DNA of 19,424 nt from MFZZ01 sp964610165 (GTDB lineage Bacteria > Patescibacteriota > Microgenomatia > UBA1406 > GWC2-37-13), in NCBI GenBank assembly GCA_964610165.1, contig CAZSUZ010000024.1, positions 1 through 19,424 of the forward strand. Direction: 5' to 3'. The notes beneath the pieces were generated by a model, which saw nothing but the letters and a program-made list of their open reading frames with translations, did not search any database and had not been told where the DNA came from. Positions 15,165 to 19,424 of this stretch are shown one piece after another; the first letter of the stretch is position 1; the number at the start of each line of letters is the position of its first letter. Position numbers and translations under genes: made by a program.

Positions 15165-15724
15165 ATGAGTATTTTAAAAAAAATTCAATTGTTTTCTATT
15201 TCCTTATTATATTTATTTATACCAACCACAGTTTCTGCACAGATTCAAGATTGGGAGGATAGTGGTTGTATGGTTAATGGTATTCNNNNNNNNNNNNNNN
15301 NNNNNNNNNNNNNNNNNNNNNNNNNNNNNNNNNNNNNNNNNNNNNNNNNNNNNNNNNNNNNNNNNNNNNNNNNNNNNNNNNNNNNGTTTCTGCACAGATT
15401 CAAGATTGGGAGGATAGTGGTTGTATGGTTAATGGTATTCCTACATTAAATTGTTTAGAGGTAGTTGTTGGTAACTTTTTATTCATGACAAATGCTTTTA
15501 TATTACTTGTCTTATTTATTATGTTTGTAATTGGAAGTTTTAAATACTTAACTTCACTTGGAAGCCCGGATAAAATAGAAGAAGCCAAAGGAACATTCAA
15601 ATGGTCAATTATAGGACTTATTGTTTACGTAAGTGCTTACCTAATTTTAACTATTATTGATATGTTATTCTTAGGTGGAAAAGGAGACATCTTTAGACTT
15701 CAAATAGGAGATTATAATCTTTAA
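15165..15724 (+). CDS. third VirB2/TrbC-like pilin or small T4SS membrane protein, split by a false gap
   Basis: The signal peptide (MSILKKIQLFS..., cleaved near VSAQ) is followed by QDWEDSGCMVNGI, then after the gap by PTLNCLEVVVGNFLFMTNAF and two hydrophobic helices with polar loop YLTSLGSPDKIEEAKGTFKW. The loop parallels WVTSGGDSDAVSAAQGKIQ of the other pilins, so the family assignment is the same, though sequence is divergent. The 55 bp before the N-run are repeated exactly after it. Collapsing the duplication gives one intact ORF of about 134 residues. The stop codon (15722-15724) overlaps the stop of the convergent 48-residue ORF. Confidence 0.78.
15231..15440. other. false scaffold gap flanked by an exact 55-bp duplication
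   Basis: 15231-15285 and 15386-15440 are identical and enclose exactly 100 N (15286-15385). This is the signature of two contigs whose ends overlap but were scaffolded and not merged. The real sequence probably lacks the N-run and one repeat copy. Confidence 0.92.
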
Positions 15725-15867
15725 TTAGAAGGTGTTACTTGAATAACTTTTATACCTTCATCAGGTAATGGAGAATGTGGTTTATTACTATTGGCAATAG
15801 ATACATATAGTAGGTAAACAACAATGGCTAAAACAGCAGGAATAATAAATACTTTCACAAATTTCAT
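15721..15867 (-). CDS. 48-residue single-pass membrane peptide, coupled to the glycosyltransferase
   Basis: The ORF reads MKFVKVFIIPAVLAIVVYLL at its N-terminus, an obvious membrane helix with two Lys on the inside. It continues with about 25 polar residues (SNKPHSPLPDEGIKVIQ and on to TPSN) that should lie outside. Its ATG overlaps the TGA of the glycosyltransferase gene (ATGA, 15867-15864), the classic arrangement for translational coupling. Its TAA (15721-15723) overlaps the stop of the convergent pilin-like gene. I do not recognise the family. It may be a partner of the glycosyltransferase. Confidence 0.6.
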   Translation of the reverse strand: MKFVKVFIIPAVLAIVVYLLYVSIANSNKPHSPLPDEGIKVIQVTPSN

Positions 15868-16793
15868 ACATTAATTTTTTCTTTGATAATATAGTGAGGT
15901 CGGTTGAGTACTTCAATATATATCTTACCAATATATTCCCCAATAATGCCAATTGTCATCAGTTGGACTCCACCAAAAAACATAATACCTACAAAGAGTC
16001 CAGTCCATCCTGTAACAAAAGGAATAGGTAAAAATAATTTTCCGATAATGCCATAGAGCATTCCTAGAAAACCAATTGTTGCTGTTGCAAAACCTAAATA
16101 ACTTGCTGTCCTAAGTGGTTTTGCGGAAAAAGAAGTAATACCATCTAATGCAAAATTAATCATTTTAGGTATAGAATAATGTGTTTTGCCTGCATGTCTT
16201 TTTTCACGATCAAAATATACAAATCCTTCAGAATAACCACTCCATGCAACTAAGCCTCGTAAGAAAGGTGAATGTTCTGGTAATGATTTCAAAAAATCAA
16301 TAACTTTTCTATCTAGTAATCTAAAATCGCCTACATTTTCTGGGATTCTACTATCTGCAAGTAAATTAATAAATTGATAAAACCATTCTGCTGTTTTTCT
16401 TTTAAAATAACTATCAACTGCGCGCTTTTTTCGTTTAGCATATACAATCTTTGTTCCAGAGCGCCAAAGATGTACCATTTCTGGAATAATTTCTGGAGGG
16501 TCTTGCATATCTGCATCCATTGTTATAACACAATCCCCTTTACAAATTTGGTAACCAGCTATAAGTGCCATTTGATGGCCAAAATTTCTGTTAAAACTAA
16601 CAAGTTTGATGTTTTTATTTTCTTTTGCATGTACTTTAATTACGTCAGCAGTTTTATCTAAAGAACCATCATTAATAAAAATAATTTCGTAAGAATAGTC
16701 TTTTACAATAGGAAGAAGTCTTTGAAGAAGAGTATCAATATTATTTTCTTCGTTAAATACTGGAATTATTATAGATAGAAGGAAATCCTTCAT
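15864..16793 (-). CDS. family 2 glycosyltransferase, polyprenyl-phosphate type (GtrB/ArnC/DPM1-like)
   Basis: This 309-residue protein has an N-terminal GT-A domain: SIIIPVFNEENNI, NDGS (41-44), the metal-binding DAD (93-95) followed by QDPP, then VGDFRLLDRKV and the H-x-GKTHYSIPKM segment (about residues 204-214) typical of this group. Two C-terminal membrane helix pairs (about 230-290) complete the GtrB/ArnC layout. Such enzymes transfer a sugar from a nucleotide donor to undecaprenyl or dolichyl phosphate at the cytosolic membrane face. I chose ATG 16793. A longer frame to 16856 would run into the tRNA-Met gene. A TAATAC 8 nt upstream, or read-through from the tRNA promoter, could drive it. 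Confidence 0.88.
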   Translation of the reverse strand: MKDFLLSIIIPVFNEENNIDTLLQRLLPIVKDYSYEIIFINDGSLDKTADVIKVHAKENKNIKLVSFNRNFGHQMALIAGYQICKGDCVITMDADMQDPPEIIPEMVHLWRSGTKIVYAKRKKRAVDSYFKRKTAEWFYQFINLLADSRIPENVGDFRLLDRKVIDFLKSLPEHSPFLRGLVAWSGYSEGFVYFDREKRHAGKTHYSIPKMINFALDGITSFSAKPLRTASYLGFATATIGFLGMLYGIIGKLFLPIPFVTGWTGLFVGIMFFGGVQLMTIGIIGEYIGKIYIEVLNRPHYIIKEKINV

Positions 16794-16832
16794 GAATATT
16801 CGTATTAGACTAATAATGTAATCCAACTCTTG

Positions 16833-16902
16833 TTCCGGGGCTTGGAGTTGAACCAAGCCTAGGAGATTATGAGCCTCCTGTGCAGCCGTACACTACCCCG
16901 GA
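16833..16902 (-). tRNA. tRNA-Met (CAT)
   Basis: On the minus strand the acceptor is TCCGGGG/CCCCGGA, the D-stem GTGT/GCAC with a 6-nt loop ACGGCT, the anticodon stem GGAGG/TCTCC with loop CTCATAA (anticodon CAT), a 4-nt variable region TAGG, and the T-arm CTTGG-TTCAACT-CCAAG. Discriminator is A at 16833 and CCA is not encoded. The T1-A72 pair and the lack of three G-C pairs in the anticodon stem rule out the initiator. Elongator Met is most likely. A lysidine-modified Ile2 tRNA cannot be excluded. At 70 nt it is compact. Confidence 0.93.
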
Positions 16903-16912
16903 TAGATGACTC

Positions 16913-16941
16913 ATTATACGGAATAAGTGTGACTATGTCAA
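16913..16941 (-). promoter_or_regulatory. perfect consensus promoter of tRNA-Met (TTGACA-N17-TATAAT)
   Basis: On the minus strand TTGACA (16941-16936), a 17-nt spacer and TATAAT (16918-16913) match the sigma70 consensus exactly. The tRNA 5' end is 10 nt after the hexamer, so the leader is only a few bases. The -35 overlaps the TGA stop of the FtsB-like gene (16940-16938). Confidence 0.9.
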
Positions 16942-17276
16942 TTTTTAATGAATATATCAATCCATTTAATATAATTAGGTATGGGTGTTGCACTTGGTAC
17001 AAAAACAGTTGGCGTTGGATTTGGGATAACCACAATTACTTCATTTTCTTTATGAAGATTAAGTTTATTTCTTACTGCTTTTTCAAATTCATATGAGTCT
17101 TCAGTTTTAACTAGTTGTGTTTGGAGTTCAATATTCCTTTTTTTCTCTTTCTCATACTCTTGTTTATACTGATTATGAAAAGATACGTTTTTCCTGTACT
17201 CAAAAATACTTTTAGATAGAGCACTTATAAAAAATAAGCCAATAAACAACAGAGTAATACGCTTGATTTTCTCCAT
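16938..17276 (-). CDS. FtsB/DivIC-like septum-formation protein
   Basis: This 112-residue protein has a short basic N-terminus, one membrane helix (about 7-24), a charged coiled coil (about 36-60, KQEYEKEKKRNIELQTQL) and the family-typical YEFEKAVRNKLNLHKENEVIVVIP. The last corresponds to the A-R-E-K-L-G-hydrophobic...G-E segment of FtsB/DivIC. A Pro/Thr-rich tail (NPTPTVFVPSATPIP) is unusual. In other bacteria such proteins link FtsQ/DivIB to FtsL in the divisome. It is preceded by TGC-TATAGT 6 nt before the ATG. FtsL is the main alternative. Confidence 0.75.
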   Translation of the reverse strand: MEKIKRITLLFIGLFFISALSKSIFEYRKNVSFHNQYKQEYEKEKKRNIELQTQLVKTEDSYEFEKAVRNKLNLHKENEVIVVIPNPTPTVFVPSATPIPNYIKWIDIFIKN

Positions 17277-17282
17277 ATATAC

Positions 17283-17288
17283 ACTATA
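17283..17288 (-). promoter_or_regulatory. extended -10 (TGC-TATAGT), 6 nt before the FtsB-like gene
   Basis: On the minus strand the sequence reads TGC-TATAGT-GTATAT-ATG, predicting initiation at the start codon. The 27-bp space to the YqeY-like gene has no other visible signal. Confidence 0.55.
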
Positions 17289-17303
17289 GCAAATTTAAAG
17301 AGG

Positions 17304-17741
17304 TTATTGAAGAGATCTTACAGTTGCAGAGATCCGAGAGGCATCTGCTTTAGCTTTTAGCTCTTTTACACAGACACCAATCAAAGCACTAGGATTTTGT
17401 TGATACAGTTCTTTATTTGCCTCAATAATTTTTTGAATTTCTGTCTTTAATTCATCGTCTGAAATTTCTTGTGGAAGATATGTAGCAATAATATCTTTTT
17501 GACCTTGATATTCTTGAGCTAAATCTTCACGATTTGCTGTTTTAAATGAATCAATAGAATCTTGAAGCTTTTTAACTTCTTTTCGTAAAACGTCTACAAC
17601 CTCTTGATCTGTAAGTTCTACTTTTTTATCAATTTCAATATTTTTTATCTGTGCTAAAATATATCGAAGGGTTTGTAGTTTTTCTACATCCTTGGCTTTC
17701 ATAGCCACAATTTGATCTTCTTGTAATTTTTGCTTTATCAT
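17304..17741 (-). CDS. GatB/YqeY domain protein
   Basis: This 145-residue protein matches the usual ~147-residue YqeY length. Motifs along it are MKAKDVEKLQTLRYILAQIK, LTDQEVVDVLRKEVKKLQDS, ANREDLAQEYQGQKDIIATY, LPQEISDDEL, and a final KAKADASRISATVRS resembling the YqeY C-terminus (GKADGKxVxxxVKxxL). The fold is the tRNA-binding-like domain shared with GatB. The cellular role is poorly known. I chose ATG 17741 over 17795 because the family starts there and a TATAAT lies 6 nt upstream. It diverges from the next gene across only 16 bp. Confidence 0.9.
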   Translation of the reverse strand: MIKQKLQEDQIVAMKAKDVEKLQTLRYILAQIKNIEIDKKVELTDQEVVDVLRKEVKKLQDSIDSFKTANREDLAQEYQGQKDIIATYLPQEISDDELKTEIQKIIEANKELYQQNPSALIGVCVKELKAKADASRISATVRSLQ

Positions 17742-17757
17742 TTGATAATTATACTCT
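17742..17757. promoter_or_regulatory. 16-bp divergent intergenic region with back-to-back -10 elements
   Basis: Minus strand: TATAAT (17753-17748) ends 6 nt before ATG 17741. Plus strand: GATAAT (17744-17749) ends 8 nt before ATG 17758. The two hexamers overlap around the palindrome ATAATTAT (17745-17752). Any -35 for either gene must lie inside the other coding sequence. Confidence 0.55.
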
Positions 17758-18156
17758 ATGAATAACGGAAACAAAACAGATTTATACGAACGCATTAAGT
17801 TATTCCAACAGCGAACACTAACAAATAAACCATCAAAAGAAGAGATGATTAGTGAAGTTCGTATGATGAATTTTAAAGTAAGACCTGTCTATGGAAATAT
17901 TTCAAAATTAGATTTTACAAATAATGATTTTATCAATGCATTATGGAGTTTAGGAAAACTTGATGAATTTTTTAAAGAAGAATTTCCACAAGTTGATGAT
18001 GAAGAAAGAGATGTGTTTTTTAAACTGGTTGATGATATGCGTGTTTCTTTACAACAAAAATTAAATCATGCTTATAAAACGAAAAAAACACCAAAAGAAA
18101 ATAAAATATTTTTTGAAATTGAAATTTATAAAGATACTCTTTCACAAGTAAATTAA
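17758..18156 (+). CDS. hypothetical protein, 132 residues
   Basis: I do not recognise the family. The product is soluble, charged and mostly helical by composition, with no signal peptide or membrane segment. Visible blocks are YERIKLFQQRTL, VRPVYGNISKLDFTNNDFIN, a strongly acidic FPQVDDEERDVFFKLVDDM, and Lys-rich YKTKKTPKENK. The stop is 2 nt before the exonuclease gene, so the two form an operon and may act together in nucleic-acid metabolism. A GATAAT hexamer 8 nt upstream supports the ATG at 17758. Confidence 0.7.
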   Translation: MNNGNKTDLYERIKLFQQRTLTNKPSKEEMISEVRMMNFKVRPVYGNISKLDFTNNDFINALWSLGKLDEFFKEEFPQVDDEERDVFFKLVDDMRVSLQQKLNHAYKTKKTPKENKIFFEIEIYKDTLSQVN

Positions 18157-18158
18157 GT

Positions 18159-18740
18159 ATGCAAAAATTTCCTGTTGTTCTTGATTTAGAAACAAAACAT
18201 ACCTTCAGAGAATTTGATGATCATAAAAAGTTAGGTATTTCTGTAGTTGCTGTTTACAATTATGCAGACAAAGTAGGACACGTTTTTACAGAAAAAGAAT
18301 TAAATAAACTATATCCAATTTTAGAAAATGCTTCGTATATTGTAGGTTATAATATTCGATCATTTGATCTACCCGTTCTGCAAGCATATTACCCTGGAAA
18401 TATAGAAGTGTTTCCTTTGTTTGATATATTGGATGATATTAAAGAAAAAATAGGTCGTAGAATTGGATTAAATGATGTAGCCTTTGCAACTTTAAATGAA
18501 AAGAAAACTGGTCATGGACTTATGGCTATAGATTACTATAAAGAAGGTAAATGGGATGAATTAAAAAAGTATTGTATGGATGATGTCATGGTGACCAAAA
18601 AATTGTTTGATTATGGTGTAGAAAATAAAGAAATTTTTTACATGAATGAAATTGGCAAAATATCAATTAAAGTAGATTGGAAGAAATTTAGAGATAGTAG
18701 TGAAGGTGGGAATGATATGCCACTCACTTTGCCTTTTTAA
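18159..18740 (+). CDS. DEDDy-type RNase H-fold 3'-5' exonuclease
   Basis: This 193-residue protein carries the three exonuclease motifs in order. Motif I is VLDLET (Asp9, Glu11), motif II is YNIRSFDLPVL (Asp70) and motif III is YCMDDVMVTKKLF with Tyr138 and Asp142 (YxxxD), so all four metal ligands and the Tyr are present. It resembles the predicted 3'-5' exonucleases related to YprB and the proofreading domain of family B polymerases. Substrate (DNA or RNA) cannot be told. It is translated from an ATG 2 nt after the upstream stop, without its own Shine-Dalgarno. Confidence 0.82.
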   Translation: MQKFPVVLDLETKHTFREFDDHKKLGISVVAVYNYADKVGHVFTEKELNKLYPILENASYIVGYNIRSFDLPVLQAYYPGNIEVFPLFDILDDIKEKIGRRIGLNDVAFATLNEKKTGHGLMAIDYYKEGKWDELKKYCMDDVMVTKKLFDYGVENKEIFYMNEIGKISIKVDWKKFRDSSEGGNDMPLTLPF

Positions 18741-18753
18741 AATGAAATGTAGG

Positions 18754-18768
18754 ATGATATAATATCAT
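18754..18768 (+). promoter_or_regulatory. tRNA-Asn promoter: TGA-TATAAT inside a 15-bp inverted repeat
   Basis: ATGATAT-A-ATATCAT is a perfect 7-1-7 inverted repeat containing the extended -10 TGA-TATAAT (18758-18763). Transcription would start near 18770. A second inverted repeat (TTATCCA 18772-18778, TGGATAA 18798-18804) would form a hairpin in the 5' leader that RNase P must remove. Confidence 0.55.
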
Positions 18769-18857
18769 TTGTTATCCAAGCGAATCTTATTTTAATATGG
18801 ATAAAGCACTTTTAAATTAATTATCCCCGATAGCTCAATGGTAGAGCAGGATGCTGT

Positions 18858-19385
18858 AGAAGAATATATGTTCTTTTGTTATGCTTTTATGTATGTCAGA
18901 TAAAAGATCATATGCTAGTAGGCGTGAATATTTAATAAAGGCAGTATCATTAAGAAGGAAAAAAATAAAAGAAATGGTGATTTCCCTATTGGGTGGTCAA
19001 TGTTTTTTTTGTAATTACAAAAGATGTCATTCAGCATTAGATTTTCATCATCTTGATGAAAAAAATAAAAAATTTGGACTCTCAAAAGATGGTATAACAC
19101 GATCTTGGGAGAAGACAAAAGCCGAGTTACAAAAATGTATTCTTGTTTGTGCAAATTGTCATAGAGAAATTCATGCTGGAATACTGCAGCCTTCAGTAGA
19201 AATGTTGAAGAGAAAAATTGGGTGAATTCAGTGAAACCTTTAAAATGGTAATACTGAGCCAATCCCTCTTTATAAGAGGGCAGGTGCAGAGACTAGGTGA
19301 GTACACCTTTAAGCGCCCAACACCTAAATCTATTCGATATGGTGAAGATATAGTCCATGCTTTATGGAAACATAAAGATATCATG
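18858..19385 (+). mobile_element. group I self-splicing intron, 528 nt, with HNH ORF
   Basis: The 5' exon ends in U and the intron ends in G, as group I splicing requires. Visible elements: P1 extension AGAAGAA (18858-18864) with TTCTTTT (18871-18877), placing the exon U opposite G18878; P3 TTGGGTG (19218-19224) with CGCCCAA (19314-19320); P4 CAGT/ACTG (19229, 19253); P5 ACC/GGT; a P6 hairpin CCCTCTT/AAGAGGG (19264-19280); P7 GACTA (19291-19295) with TAGTC (19351-19355) within the classic GTGCAGAGACTA and AAGATATAGTCC boxes; a P7.1-like hairpin GGTG-AGTA-CACC (19296-19307); P8 CACC/GGTG; P9 CTTTATG-GAAA-CATAAAG (19360-19377). Exon pairing in P1 itself is imperfect. The P7.1-like hairpin hints at subgroup IA. 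Confidence 0.92.
18881..19225 (+). CDS. HNH homing endonuclease encoded in the tRNA-Asn intron
   Basis: This 114-residue protein (110 if it starts at the ATG at 18893) has a basic N-terminus (YASRREYLIK, SLRRKKIKE) and a zinc-bound HNH module: CFFC (41, 44), LDFHHLD with the catalytic His pair (56-57), and CILVCANCHREIHAG with Cys90, Cys93, Asn92 and His98. Such enzymes cut an intronless copy of the host gene so that repair copies the intron in. It lies between P1 and P3 of the ribozyme. Its last codons and TGA also form the 5' strand of P3. No leaderless-type -10 precedes it, so it is probably translated from the unspliced precursor. Confidence 0.9.
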   Translation: MLLCMSDKRSYASRREYLIKAVSLRRKKIKEMVISLLGGQCFFCNYKRCHSALDFHHLDEKNKKFGLSKDGITRSWEKTKAELQKCILVCANCHREIHAGILQPSVEMLKRKIG

Positions 19386-19424
19386 TAACATCAAGGTTCG
19401 TGGTTCGAGTCCACGTCGGGGAGC

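Larger units (their letters stand above)
18824..19424 (+). tRNA. tRNA-Asn (GTT), interrupted by a group I intron
   Basis: Exon 1 is 18824-18857 and exon 2 is 19386-19424 (window edge). Joined, they give acceptor TCCCCGA/TCGGGGA, D-arm GCTC/GAGC, anticodon stem GGATG/CATCA (last pair mismatched), loop CTGTTAA with anticodon GTT, variable AGGTT, T-arm CGTGG-TTCGAGT-CCACG and discriminator G at 19423. The overall sequence is that of bacterial tRNA-Asn. Neither exon alone makes a tRNA. The intron sits between anticodon bases 35 and 36. Whether CCA is encoded lies beyond the window. Confidence 0.92.

Noticed and set aside
16794..16856. Longer N-terminus for the glycosyltransferase (start at 16856)
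   Set aside because: It would overlap the tRNA-Met gene, and the extra residues do not belong to the GT-A fold. ATG 16793 begins directly before the conserved SIIIPVFNEE.
18824..18860. tRNA-Tyr (GTA) read from the uninterrupted sequence CTGTAGA
   Set aside because: No matching 3' anticodon stem follows. The body matches tRNA-Asn, and removing the intron gives CTGTTAA with GTT.

Overview
The window is AT-rich DNA (roughly 30% GC by eye), gene-dense, with tiny intergenic spaces, almost no Shine-Dalgarno sequences and many starts sitting directly behind a -10 hexamer. Small versions of standard proteins (101-residue MscL, 112-residue FtsB-like), type IV secretion-type pilins with a giant VirB6-like protein, and a tRNA split by a group I intron all suggest a Patescibacteria/CPR genome, possibly Microgenomates. 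That placement is inference. TGA acts as a stop (glycosyltransferase, FtsB-like, HNH gene), which argues against the UGA-recoding CPR lineages.

Layout. 1-57: 3' end of tmRNA. 315-2948: ABC exporter, an Rpf-like muralytic enzyme on a Pro-Thr stalk, and convergent mscL. 3106-5231: LexA-type repressor, a class IV PLP enzyme, and a convergent IPP isomerase-like Nudix protein. 5235-15723: a secretion/pilus locus. It has a 1170-residue VirB6/TrbL-like membrane protein (minus strand), then on the plus strand two paralogous C-terminally anchored surface proteins, ComM, and three small VirB2/TrbC-like pilins. 15721-17741, minus strand: a 48-residue membrane peptide, a polyprenyl-phosphate-type glycosyltransferase, tRNA-Met(CAT), an FtsB/DivIC-like protein and a YqeY-like protein. 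17758-18740: a hypothetical protein and a DEDDy exonuclease. 18824-19424: tRNA-Asn(GTT) split in the anticodon by a 528-nt group I intron carrying an HNH endonuclease.

How the genes may work together. VirB6-like channel, VirB2-like pilins, large Cys-containing anchored surface proteins and ComM (branch migration of incoming ssDNA in natural transformation) form one locus, which suggests a cell-surface apparatus for DNA uptake or contact with other cells. No VirB4/VirD4-type ATPase is visible here, so the machine is incomplete in this window. The Rpf-like enzyme could remodel peptidoglycan, its own or another cell's.

Most notable: (1) the tRNA-Asn intron, whose P1, P3-P9 and splice sites can all be read, with P3 overlapping the end of the endonuclease ORF; (2) about 12 tandem 32-33-residue repeats grafted onto VirB6; (3) two pilin genes with a 219-bp near-identical core inside diverged flanks, suggesting gene conversion, one with an added Cys-rich tail; (4) pervasive leaderless-type promoters, including a 16-bp divergent intergenic region; (5) two scaffold gaps, one an artefact (55-bp duplication on both sides) and one hiding roughly 0.6 kb.
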